DNA of 64,000 nt. Origin: Prevotella sp. Its GTDB lineage: Bacteria > Bacteroidota > Bacteroidia > Bacteroidales > Bacteroidaceae. The notes under the pieces were generated by a model. That model ran no database searches and was not told the origin of the DNA. It was given only the letters and a program-made list of their open reading frames with translations. Where the stretch lies: positions 39,529 through 103,528 of the forward strand of contig JAFPME010000007.1 in NCBI GenBank assembly GCA_017402445.1, read 5' to 3'. The translations under genes were made by a program, and so were the position numbers. Of the stretch, positions 17,559-25,516 are shown one piece after another; position 1 is the first letter of the stretch; the number at the start of each line of letters is the position of its first letter.

Positions 17559-19016
17559 TTACCGGCGTTCGCTTTGCCCCGTAACGTCGTTCGACGACAA
17601 GGCGAAGAGCCCTGCAAAGGTCAGCGCGCCGTTGAGCATCAGCAACTCGTAACCGAACTGATAGCCGGTGGCGGAAGCGACGGTGATGTTGAGCAGATAG
17701 CAAACTACGGGCGAGGCCACGGCGATGACGGGGACAAGACGGTCGCGACGGATGGTGCAACGGGTCAGCAGACTGAAGGCGAAGAGTCCGAGCAGCGGTC
17801 CGTAGGTGTAGGAACAGAGAATGTAGATGGTGTCGATGACGCTAGTGGAGTTGAGGGCGTTGACCATCAGAATGAGCGTCATGAAGACCAGTGCCATGCC
17901 GATGTGCACACGCTTGCGCAGCCGTTCGTCGCCGGGCCGCTCCCTGATGTCGACACAGAAGCTTGTGGTCATGGCCGTCAGCGCCGAGTCGGCCGAGGAA
18001 AAGGATGCCGCCACGATGCCGATGGTGAAGAACACGACGACCGTCTGGCCCAGTCGTCCCGTGGCAGCGAACATCGGGAGCAGTTCGTCGCTCTTTTCTG
18101 GCAGTGCCATGCCCTGCTGAGCGGCCAGAAGAACGAGCAGCACACCCAGCGACATGAACAGCAGATTGGCCGGCACGAAGGCCACACCGTAGGAGCACAT
18201 GTCCTTCTGTGCCTCGCGGAGCGACTTGCACGTGAGGTTCTTCTGCATCATGTCCTGGTCGAGACCTGTCATGACGATGACGATGAAGATGCCGCTGAGA
18301 AACTGTTTCCAGAAGTTCTGCTTCGACACCCAGTCGTCGAAGACGAACATGCGGGCGTGCTCGTTGCTGCTGATGGCCTCCACGGCCTCGGCAAGCGAAA
18401 GGTCGAGTTCGCCCATTACCTTATATATAATAAGAAGAAGGGCCGTGAACATGCACGCGGTTTGGAACGTGTCGGTCCAGACAAGCGTCTTGATGCCGCC
18501 ACGACGGGTGTAGAGCCAGATGAGCATCGTCATTCCCACCACCGTGAAGGGGAAGACAAGTTCGGCGGGACAGGGCACAATGGGCGTGAGCACCTGCGCG
18601 ACGATGAGGCAGACCACGTAGAACCGGATGGCGGCTCCCGTCATCTTCGACAGCAGAAAGAACGAAGCCCCCGTCTTGTAGGCCCGTTGTCCGAGCCGTC
18701 GCTGCAAAAAAGAGTAGATGGTCGTGAGGTTCCACTTGTAATAGACGGGCAACAGGAGGAAAGCTACGGCCACATAGCCGAGAATGAAGCCCAGGCAGGT
18801 CTGCATGTAGGTCATGTCGGTGTGCAGAACCATGCCGGGGACGCTGACAAACGTGACGCCGGAGATGCTGGCACCTACCATTCCGAAGGCCACCATGTAC
18901 CACGGACTGCGGCGGTTTGCCCGGTAGAAGGTTTCGTTGCTGGCCCGTTTTGCCGTGAATCTGCTGAACATCATCAGCACGCAAAAGTAGGCAAGAATCG
19001 TCAGAATAATCATCAT
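17559..19016 (-). CDS. Sodium:solute symporter (SSS family)
   Basis: Inner-membrane secondary transporter coupling sodium to solute uptake. The 485 residues form about 13 hydrophobic helices. GMVGASISGVTFVSVPGM near residue 50 and SFSSADSALTAMTTSFCVDI near residue 320 are typical SSS segments; the latter includes the Ser/Asp-rich sodium-site helix. Family members carry sugars, amino acids, sialic acid or osmolytes; the substrate cannot be read here. It is a single-gene unit. The -7 element ends only 8 nt before the start codon, so the mRNA would be almost leaderless. M1 and M2 are both possible starts. Confidence 0.92.
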   Translation of the reverse strand: MMIILTILAYFCVLMMFSRFTAKRASNETFYRANRRSPWYMVAFGMVGASISGVTFVSVPGMVLHTDMTYMQTCLGFILGYVAVAFLLLPVYYKWNLTTIYSFLQRRLGQRAYKTGASFFLLSKMTGAAIRFYVVCLIVAQVLTPIVPCPAELVFPFTVVGMTMLIWLYTRRGGIKTLVWTDTFQTACMFTALLLIIYKVMGELDLSLAEAVEAISSNEHARMFVFDDWVSKQNFWKQFLSGIFIVIVMTGLDQDMMQKNLTCKSLREAQKDMCSYGVAFVPANLLFMSLGVLLVLLAAQQGMALPEKSDELLPMFAATGRLGQTVVVFFTIGIVAASFSSADSALTAMTTSFCVDIRERPGDERLRKRVHIGMALVFMTLILMVNALNSTSVIDTIYILCSYTYGPLLGLFAFSLLTRCTIRRDRLVPVIAVASPVVCYLLNITVASATGYQFGYELLMLNGALTFAGLFALSSNDVTGQSERR

Positions 19017-19024
19017 AATGGCTG

Positions 19025-19032
19025 CAAAATTA
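19025..19032 (-). promoter_or_regulatory. Symporter promoter, -7 element abutting the gene
   Basis: TAATTTTG followed by CAGCC on the minus strand; only 8 nt separate it from the ATG at 19016. Confidence 0.7.
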
Positions 19033-19129
19033 CGCTTTCTCTGCGAGAAAAAGCCTTTTCATGAGGCTTTTGTTGTGTTAACAAGTCGTAATTCTTCTGC
19101 TTCGGTGCTCCTCGGTCTGATATTTATTG

Positions 19130-19137
19130 TAATTTTG
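19130..19137 (+). promoter_or_regulatory. mgtC-like gene promoter, -7 element
   Basis: TAATTTTG followed by CAGG, 32 nt upstream of the start. Confidence 0.75.
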
Positions 19138-19169
19138 CAGGCAGTACGAACATTTTCAAAGACACAATC

Positions 19170-19625
19170 ATGACGCTGAACTTCATCCTACGCATTTTTG
19201 TCGCTGCCATCTTGGGAGGCTTTATTGGTCTGGAACGCGAATACCGTGAGAAGGCTGCTGGTTTCCGCACGCATTTTCTCGTGGCTTTAGGCTCTGCCTT
19301 GTTCATGATTGTGTCGGCCTACGGCTTCGAAGGGGCTCTGGTTACGCCGGAACATCGCCTCGACGTGTCGCGCATTGCTGCCCAGGTGGTGTCGGGCATT
19401 GGTTTTATTGGTGCAGGAACCATCATTTTCCAGAAGAATGCCGTGCGCGGCCTTACCACGGCGGCAGGCGTTTGGGTGACGGCAGCCATCGGTCTGGCTT
19501 GCGGTGCAGGCATGTATGAGCTGGCCACGGCGGCCACGGTCTTGGTGCTTTTCGGCCTGGAGGCCTTCAACTTCGTGCTTCACAAGTTCGACAAGCACCG
19601 CCAGTCGTCGAGCGAACGGGAGTGA
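19170..19625 (+). CDS. MgtC/SapB family membrane protein
   Basis: Small inner-membrane protein of the MgtC/SapB family, linked in other bacteria to survival at low magnesium and to ATP synthase control. The signature core is clear: AAILGGFIGLEREYREKAAGFRTH near the N-terminus, then GIGFIGAGTIIFQKNAVRGLTTAAGVWVTAAIG. Four or five helices fill residues 1-135. Only the membrane part (151 residues) is present, without the C-terminal ACT-like domain of Salmonella MgtC, so it is closer to SapB/YhiD. Monocistronic with its own promoter. Confidence 0.92.
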   Translation: MTLNFILRIFVAAILGGFIGLEREYREKAAGFRTHFLVALGSALFMIVSAYGFEGALVTPEHRLDVSRIAAQVVSGIGFIGAGTIIFQKNAVRGLTTAAGVWVTAAIGLACGAGMYELATAATVLVLFGLEAFNFVLHKFDKHRQSSSERE

Positions 19626-19690
19626 GTGCGGCGCCGGGCAGACGGATCGTGGGCTTCCTGTTGAAGCTTTCGCTGGCCGTCGGTAGTCCT

Positions 19691-20353
19691 TCACCTGACG
19701 ATTTTCAGTATTTCTTTCTCCGTGGCGTGCGGTAACAGCGAAGAGAGCCAATCGACAATGCGGCGGAACGACGCCTCGGGTGTCCTTTCGCAGAGGCATG
19801 CTTCGCGGCCGATGAGCTGTTCGGGCGTAGTCAGCAGCGACCATCCCCAACCGTATTCGCGCCCGTGTTTGTCGCAAGGATAGACAAAGTCTTCGGTGAC
19901 AATGTAGCATCCCATCTGCAGCCGCGTGATGTAGGCGTCGAAACGGCTGCGCATCTTCGGGCCGGTGAAGCCGCAGGCTGCTCGCAGGTCGCGCGTGATG
20001 AGGCTGCCTTGTTCGCGCAAAGTCATCAGAATGGCTTCTTCTATGCTCCCTGCTTCGGGTGCAGGATGCTGGCTCCGGCGGTAGTTATAGAGGTCGGGCC
20101 ACCAGTCGCGGCTGACGAATCCCGCTTTCTTGTCGAAGAACTTCCCGTAGACACAGTTGCCTTCTGTCACCACAGTGCCCTTCCATTTCCACAGGGGCCA
20201 GTCCCATCCGCCGTCGGGCAGCACAACGTATCGGCAGTCGTCGTCGACCACATCCTCTGCCGAAAAACCTCGGATTCCACTGCTCAGCAACGGCAGGAAG
20301 CCCACTTGCTGAACGTATTCCATGAGTTGAGAATCGCTGTCTATCTTCGTCAT
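19691..20353 (-). CDS. AlkZ-related winged-helix protein
   Basis: Cytoplasmic protein of about 220 residues resembling the proteins annotated AlkZ-related, relatives of the YcaQ/AlkZ DNA glycosylases that unhook interstrand crosslinks. Indicators are WPLWKWKGTVVTEGNCVYGKFF followed by GFVSRDWWPDLYNYRR, then a winged-helix-like region AILMTLREQGSLITRDLRAACG. The QxQ active-site motif of true AlkZ is not seen, so glycosylase activity is doubtful. Start taken at ATG 20353 (MTKIDSDSQLMEY); the upstream extension crosses the promoter. Family assignment is from memory of the conserved W-rich block. Confidence 0.6.
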   Translation of the reverse strand: MTKIDSDSQLMEYVQQVGFLPLLSSGIRGFSAEDVVDDDCRYVVLPDGGWDWPLWKWKGTVVTEGNCVYGKFFDKKAGFVSRDWWPDLYNYRRSQHPAPEAGSIEEAILMTLREQGSLITRDLRAACGFTGPKMRSRFDAYITRLQMGCYIVTEDFVYPCDKHGREYGWGWSLLTTPEQLIGREACLCERTPEASFRRIVDWLSSLLPHATEKEILKIVR

Positions 20354-20370
20354 ATCGTCTTTTTTTCTTT

Positions 20371-20378
20371 CAAAAGTA
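20371..20378 (-). promoter_or_regulatory. AlkZ-related gene promoter, -7 element
   Basis: TACTTTTG on the minus strand, 17 nt upstream of the chosen start; this supports starting at 20353. Confidence 0.65.
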
Positions 20379-20519
20379 CGAAGAAAGAACCATACGGGCA
20401 AACGATTAGCGAAGATTAACACGGTTCATCTTTGCGGATCGCTGCCGTCAGAATACCTGTTTCGCTCTAAGAGTATGGATTATTCAGCTCCAAAGCATTG
20501 CCATTTCGGCTTTATTTCG

Positions 20520-20527
20520 TAAATTTG
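20520..20527 (+). promoter_or_regulatory. Arabinofuranosidase gene promoter, -7 element
   Basis: TAAATTTG followed by CAGC, 32 nt upstream of the start. Confidence 0.75.
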
Positions 20528-20559
20528 CAGCATCAATCAACGAACAGAAAGGAAACAAC

Positions 20560-22872
20560 ATGAAAAGACTTCTTGCGACCATTGCCGTCGCTTCGGCAAT
20601 GATGACAGCTTCGGCTCAGCTCAAGACGCAGGTGGAGGCTTTCCCCATCAACGACGTCAGGCTGACTGAAAGCCAGTTCCTGCGAAACCAGCAGGCGGAC
20701 ATTCACTACCTGATGGGGCTCGATGCCGACCGTTTGCTGGCTCCCTACCTGAAAGGAGCAGGGCTGACGCCCAAGGCCGAGAACTATTCCAACTGGGAGA
20801 ACACCGGTCTTGACGGTCACATCGGCGGACATTATCTCTCGGCCCTTTCCTACATGTTTGCCGCTACGGGCAACCGAGAGGTGGAACAGCGCATGGACTA
20901 CTTCCTGAAAGAGCTGAAACGCTGTCAGGATGCCGCAGGAAACGGCTATCTTGGTGGCGTGCCCGACCCGAAGAAAATATGGGGCGAGATAGCCGACGGC
21001 AATATCCGTGCTGCATCGTTCGGACTGAACGACAGGTGGGTTCCGCTCTACAATATTCACAAAATCTACGCAGGACTGCGCGACGCATGGCTGATGGCTG
21101 GTCGCGAAGATGCCAAACAGATGCTTATCCGGCTTTCTGACTGGATGATTGGCGAGGTGAGTCGGCTGAGCGACGAGCAGATTCAGCAGATGCTTCGCAG
21201 TGAGCATGGCGGACTGAACGAGACCTTTGCCGATGTGTACGCTATAACCGGCGACAAGAAGTACCTGCGGCTGGCCCACCAGTTCAGCGACCAACAGATG
21301 TTGCAACCGCTGTTACGCGGTGAGGATAACCTCACGGGCAAGCACGCCAACACGCAGATTCCGAAGGTCATCGGCTATAAGCGAATTGCCGATCTGGAGG
21401 GATTGCCCGACTGGGACCGCGCGGCAAAGTTCTTCTGGGATGTCGTCATCGGACAACGCAGTGTCTCCATCGGCGGAAACTCCATGCGCGAGCACTTCAA
21501 TCCAACCGATGATTTCAGCCAGTTGCTCGACAGTGAGCAGGGACCAGAGAGCTGCAACACGTACAACATGCTGCGGTTGACGAAGATGCTCTACCAGACA
21601 TCGGCACAGAAAGACTATATCGACTACTACGAGCGTGCGCTCTACAACCATATCCTCTCCATACTGAACCCCGTTCAGGGAGGATTCGTCTACTTCACGC
21701 CCATGCGCTCGGGGCACTACCGCGTCTATTCCCAGCCGCAGACTTCCATGTGGTGCTGTGTAGGAACAGGTTTGGAGAATCCTGCACGCTACGGAGAGAT
21801 GATATATGCGCACGAAGGGCAGGACCTGATTGTGAATCTGTTCATCCCGTCGACGCTCACTTGGGGCGACATGACGGTCAGACAGTCAAACCGATTCCCG
21901 CAGGAACCGTCAACCGACGTCACGCTGACGATGAAGAAAGCGAAGCGCATGGCCATCAAGGTGCGCAAACCGTGGTGGACTGATGGCATGACGGTCACCG
22001 TGAACGGCCAACCTGTGCAGGCAACGGAGCAGAACGGTTACATTGTTGTGAGCAGACTGTGGAATAACGGCGACCGCCTGCATGCCGATATGCCCATGCA
22101 TCTGACGGCGATGACCACGCCCGACGGCAAGGCACAGTTCTCTTTCCTCTACGGCCCCATCGTTCTCGCGGCCAAAACAGGCACCGACCGGCAGGATGGC
22201 ATGTATGCTGACGACAGTCGAGGCGGCCATATCGCAGCAGGTCCGCAGATTCCGCAGTACCAGATGCCTGCCATCATCGGCGAACGGCAGTCGGTGCTCA
22301 GTCACTTAAAGCCTGTTGACGGGAAACCCATGACGTTTGAACTGCGCGGACTGACGCTACCGCAATTTGAAGGCATGCAGCTTGTGCCGTTCTACCAGCT
22401 ATATGAATGCCGGTATCAGATTTACTTCCCCCTCTATACGGCCGGTGAATGGGCCAACCGCAAAGCACAGATAGAGGCAGAAGAGCAGGCACGCATGGCT
22501 CTGGAGGCTCAGACCGTGGACAAGGTGTTCTGCGGTGAGCAGCAATCGGAGAGCGATCACTTCTTTGCTTCGAAGAATAGCTGGAACGGAGCGGACGAAG
22601 GCGTTCACTGGCGACGTGCGAACGGCTTCTTCAGTTACCAAATGAAGGGCGACAATGCGCGTACCCTGCGGCTGAAAGGCTTCGGCGGAGACCGTCAACG
22701 GCTGACGGTCAGCATCGACGATGTGCAACTGGGCTCCTTCAACCTTGACAATCAGGGCGCACTTGTCGTCAACTTGCCCGCTACGGCTGCCAAACCGACG
22801 TTGACCTTGAAAATCTCGGGTGAACAGAACGGGCAGACACCGCGCGTCAGTGAAATCAGGCTCTGCAAATAA
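20560..22872 (+). CDS. DUF1680 beta-L-arabinofuranosidase (GH146/GH127)
   Basis: Secreted glycosidase (signal peptide MKRLLATIAVASAMMTASA) of the DUF1680 clan, which removes beta-L-arabinofuranose from plant arabinans or glycoproteins. The zinc-site residues known from this clan are visible: PESCNTYNML with E330 and C332, and MWCCVGTGLEN with C399 and C400. The form ESCNTYNML plus MWCCVG fits GH146 (BT0349-like) better than GH127 HypBA1. After the (alpha/alpha)6 barrel come beta domains and a C-terminal region (from about 640) resembling DUF4986 and DUF6805. It stands alone, with its own promoter and terminator and no SusC/SusD nearby. Substrate specificity is inferred. Confidence 0.88.
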   Translation: MKRLLATIAVASAMMTASAQLKTQVEAFPINDVRLTESQFLRNQQADIHYLMGLDADRLLAPYLKGAGLTPKAENYSNWENTGLDGHIGGHYLSALSYMFAATGNREVEQRMDYFLKELKRCQDAAGNGYLGGVPDPKKIWGEIADGNIRAASFGLNDRWVPLYNIHKIYAGLRDAWLMAGREDAKQMLIRLSDWMIGEVSRLSDEQIQQMLRSEHGGLNETFADVYAITGDKKYLRLAHQFSDQQMLQPLLRGEDNLTGKHANTQIPKVIGYKRIADLEGLPDWDRAAKFFWDVVIGQRSVSIGGNSMREHFNPTDDFSQLLDSEQGPESCNTYNMLRLTKMLYQTSAQKDYIDYYERALYNHILSILNPVQGGFVYFTPMRSGHYRVYSQPQTSMWCCVGTGLENPARYGEMIYAHEGQDLIVNLFIPSTLTWGDMTVRQSNRFPQEPSTDVTLTMKKAKRMAIKVRKPWWTDGMTVTVNGQPVQATEQNGYIVVSRLWNNGDRLHADMPMHLTAMTTPDGKAQFSFLYGPIVLAAKTGTDRQDGMYADDSRGGHIAAGPQIPQYQMPAIIGERQSVLSHLKPVDGKPMTFELRGLTLPQFEGMQLVPFYQLYECRYQIYFPLYTAGEWANRKAQIEAEEQARMALEAQTVDKVFCGEQQSESDHFFASKNSWNGADEGVHWRRANGFFSYQMKGDNARTLRLKGFGGDRQRLTVSIDDVQLGSFNLDNQGALVVNLPATAAKPTLTLKISGEQNGQTPRVSEIRLCK

Positions 22873-22943
22873 AGCTCTGCCGACAGATTGCAATCGTTCT
22901 TCACTGATACAAGTCGAAAGACGTAACGACAGCTGAGCTGACT

Positions 22944-22996
22944 CCGAAAAACGGACAGGAATGGCTCGTAACCATCGGTTTTGTCCATTTTTTCGG
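22944..22996 (+). terminator. Terminator after arabinofuranosidase gene
   Basis: Outer stem CCGAAAAA with TTTTTCGG, continued by GGAC/GTCC and an inner ATGG/CCAT pair. The outer A/T part supplies the U-tract. Confidence 0.75.
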
Positions 22997-23059
22997 TTTC
23001 TGTCTTGTCTGTTTTACAAAAAAAGGAACGTGGCTGTTGTTGGATTCTGAAAATAGTTC

Positions 23060-23067
23060 TACCTTTG
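23060..23067 (+). promoter_or_regulatory. DUF4468 gene promoter
   Basis: TACCTTTG followed by CAG, with TTG at 23037-23039 about 20 bp upstream as a possible -33 element. The leader would be about 95 nt. Confidence 0.75.
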
Positions 23068-23166
23068 CAGTATAGGAAAACATATAGAATAACAACAGAA
23101 TGAATGGCAAGAAGGACGCAAGTTGTCCTGCGCCATCAATTCTAAAACAAAGGAAGGAAGAACATC

Positions 23167-23964
23167 ATGGAGAAAAAAACAAGAAAAACAGGAACGAAGA
23201 TTGTCAGCCTCTGTTGCAATACGAGCAACACGTGGAGAAAAACTTTGATGGCGGTGGTCATCATGTTGATGTCGGCTATGAGCATTCAAGCGCAAGTCAT
23301 GAAAGTCGCCGACCTCGAAAAGTATGCCAAACAACGCTATGGTGAGAAGTGGCTCGACGCAGCGATGAACCTTTCCTCAGGCCTTAAACTCGACAAAAAC
23401 GAGAGTCTGACCTACCAACAGGTGATAGAAACTCCCGGTAAGAGCAAGCAACAGCTCTACGTCATGCTGAACTACTGGGTAACAGCGACCTTCAAGGACA
23501 AGCAGGCCATCACGCTGAACGACAAGGATGCGGGTTGCATCATCGTCTCATCGACCATTTCCAACATTGCCGAACACATGGGAACGCTGTACAAGTACTC
23601 TGTCAGCATCACTCCCGTCATACGTCTTGACATCAAAGAAGGCCGTGTCCGCGTCACTTACACCGTGCAGACCTATGACATTCTTGCTGACATCAGCGGC
23701 GGATGGCTGTCTTTGCCCGCTAATGAAAACGATATGCGGACTTACGGAGACTCGAAGCGCAAGAAAGACGACAAGACCAACGCCAACCTCTACGATGAAC
23801 AGTGGGAAATCGCACACCATTACCCCTTCATCGAGAAGGATGTCAAGAAGAGAACCTGTGCCAAGGCTCTTGTCATGACGCATGCTTATTCCAATGCCAT
23901 CATGGATAAGGTGGAAGAAGCCTTGAAGAATGGCATCGTAGGCAACGAAGATGAAGATTGGTAA
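23167..23964 (+). CDS. DUF4468-like secreted protein
   Basis: Exported protein of unknown function. A basic N-terminus (MEKKTRKTGTK) precedes a hydrophobic segment (TLMAVVIMLMSAMSIQA) with an AQ cleavage site near residue 43; the n-region is unusually long, so a later start is possible but no better ATG exists before the hydrophobic core. The mature part contains the DUF4468 pattern: GKSKQQLYVMLNYWVTATF, then INDKDAGxI-like LNDKDAGCIIVSS, then a beta segment EGRVRVTYTVQTYDI. DUF4468 has a TBP-like fold with no assigned role. Monocistronic between a promoter and a large terminator. Confidence 0.72.
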   Translation: MEKKTRKTGTKIVSLCCNTSNTWRKTLMAVVIMLMSAMSIQAQVMKVADLEKYAKQRYGEKWLDAAMNLSSGLKLDKNESLTYQQVIETPGKSKQQLYVMLNYWVTATFKDKQAITLNDKDAGCIIVSSTISNIAEHMGTLYKYSVSITPVIRLDIKEGRVRVTYTVQTYDILADISGGWLSLPANENDMRTYGDSKRKKDDKTNANLYDEQWEIAHHYPFIEKDVKKRTCAKALVMTHAYSNAIMDKVEEALKNGIVGNEDEDW

Positions 23965-23972
23965 ACGTACAT

Positions 23973-24076
23973 TCCTGCAGGCACCGCAGCCCTGAAGACG
24001 GGCAAAAGGGAAGAGATTGTCTTCCCCAACGAGCCTCTCTTCCCTGAAAAGACGGCGGTACCTGCAGGATTTTTTT
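23973..24076 (+). terminator. Large branched terminator hairpin
   Basis: Outer arms TCCTGCAGG (23973-23981) and CCTGCAGGA (24061-24069), extended by ACCGC/GCGGT, enclose a second perfect 10-bp stem (AGGGAAGAGA with TCTCTTCCCT). Seven T follow. It sits between the DUF4468 gene and the alcohol dehydrogenase gene. Confidence 0.75.
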
Positions 24077-24130
24077 GTCTCAATGAGACACAAGGAAATC
24101 CTGCTAACCTCAAAAAACAACCATAATAAT

Positions 24131-25309
24131 ATGATTAACGACTTTATTTACGACATTCCCGTTCGCGTATATTTCGGACGTGACCAGCTGAAGAACTTAG
24201 GAACCGAGCTCAAGAAGTACGGCACACGCGTGCTGATGACATACGGCGGCGGCTCCATCAAGCGCATGGGGCTCTACGATCGCGTGGTGAAGGAAATCGA
24301 AAAGGCCGGACTGGAGCTGTTTGAACTATCGGGCATTGAGCCAAATCCGCGCATCGACTCCGTAAGAAAGGGCGCTCAGATGTGCAAAGAGCATCACATC
24401 GATGTGCTGCTGGCTGTCGGAGGCGGGTCTACCATCGACGCAACGAAGTTCATGGCAGCCGGTGCCTGTGTGGATTTCGACCCGTGGAACTTCCTCGATC
24501 TGTCGAAGAACGCTCCCGTGGAGCAGGCACTTCCCATCGTGAGCATCCTGACTCTCGCTGCAACGGGCTCGGAAATGGACATGGGCGGCGTGATCAGCAA
24601 CCCTGAGACAAAGGACAAAATAGGCCGACTGGCTCCCCAACTGCTGCCCAAGGCCTCGTTCCTTGACCCTACGAACACGTTCACCGTGTCTCCTTACCAG
24701 ACAGCCTGCGGTGCTGCTGACATGATGTCGCACATCATTGAGGTGTACTTCAACATGAACCAGGACCTCTACATGCTCGACTGCTTCATGGAAGGGATGA
24801 TGAAGACCATCATCCGCTATGCACCCGTCGCCATGGAAGAACCTGACAACTACGAAGCACGCGCCAACCTGATGTGGACATCGAGCTGGGCCATCAACGG
24901 GTTCGTGAACGCCGGCAAGCAGCAAGCATGGAGCTGTCATCCCATGGAGCACGAACTGTCGGCCATCTACGACATCACCCACGGTCTCGGACTGGCCATA
25001 CTCACGCCCCGTTGGATGGAATACTGCCTCGACGAGACCACCGTGTCGAAGTACGTACAGTTCGGAGTGAACGTGTTCGGAATCAATCCTGACCAGCAAC
25101 CGATGGACATCGCCCGTCAGGCCATAGAAGAACTGAGCCAGTTCCTCTACGATACGCTCCAGCTGAAGCGGTCCTTCCCTGAAGTCGGTATCGACGAGCA
25201 GCACTTTGAAGTGATGGCTCGTAAGGCGGTCGGCGGCGGAACGCTTCCTGGTTTCAAGCCTTTGCAGCAGAAGGACGTTGAGGAAATCTTCAGAATGTGC
25301 ATGGAATAA
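24131..25309 (+). CDS. Iron-containing alcohol dehydrogenase (butanol dehydrogenase type)
   Basis: NAD(P)H-dependent, metal-dependent alcohol dehydrogenase of the YqhD/BDH group, reducing aldehydes to alcohols; cytoplasmic. GGGSTIDATKFMAAGA (about 97-112) is the nucleotide-binding signature. Metal ligands lie in the stretch with SHIIEVYF and in SCHPMEHELSAIYDITHGLGLAI, which is the iron-ADH signature 2. Length 392 is normal. ATG 24131 (MINDFIYDIPVRVYFG) matches family N-termini; the longer frame to 24017 runs through the terminator hairpin. No clear TAnnTTTG is seen ahead, so expression could depend on read-through from 23060. Confidence 0.94.
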   Translation: MINDFIYDIPVRVYFGRDQLKNLGTELKKYGTRVLMTYGGGSIKRMGLYDRVVKEIEKAGLELFELSGIEPNPRIDSVRKGAQMCKEHHIDVLLAVGGGSTIDATKFMAAGACVDFDPWNFLDLSKNAPVEQALPIVSILTLAATGSEMDMGGVISNPETKDKIGRLAPQLLPKASFLDPTNTFTVSPYQTACGAADMMSHIIEVYFNMNQDLYMLDCFMEGMMKTIIRYAPVAMEEPDNYEARANLMWTSSWAINGFVNAGKQQAWSCHPMEHELSAIYDITHGLGLAILTPRWMEYCLDETTVSKYVQFGVNVFGINPDQQPMDIARQAIEELSQFLYDTLQLKRSFPEVGIDEQHFEVMARKAVGGGTLPGFKPLQQKDVEEIFRMCME

Positions 25310-25335
25310 AGTCAGTCCGCACAATCATTAAGGGC

Positions 25336-25373
25336 GGGCGGAAGTGCTGATTGTCAGCATTTCCGCCCGTTTT
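25336..25373 (+). terminator. Terminator after alcohol dehydrogenase gene
   Basis: GGGCGGAA-g-TGCTGA pairs with TCAGCA-t-TTCCGCCC around a 3-nt loop, followed by GTTTT. Confidence 0.85.
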
Positions 25374-25485
25374 CCGTTGGTGCATGTTTGTTTCGTCACG
25401 GTGTTCGCTGCGCTTCCTGTCTCCTCGTGCAGAAGAAAATCATCATTTTCATGGCCCGACAGGCCGTCGATTCAGTTTTTTTATG

Positions 25486-25493
25486 TACATTTG
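25486..25493 (+). promoter_or_regulatory. dnaX promoter, -7 element
   Basis: TACATTTG followed by CAC, 23 nt upstream of the start. Confidence 0.75.
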
Positions 25494-25516
25494 CACAAAA
25501 CTTTTGAAAAACATCT

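Noticed and set aside
17574-19064. Plus-strand reading frame of 496 codons
   Set aside because: Fully antisense to the sodium:solute symporter; His/Gly/Asp-rich shadow caused by GC-rich third positions.
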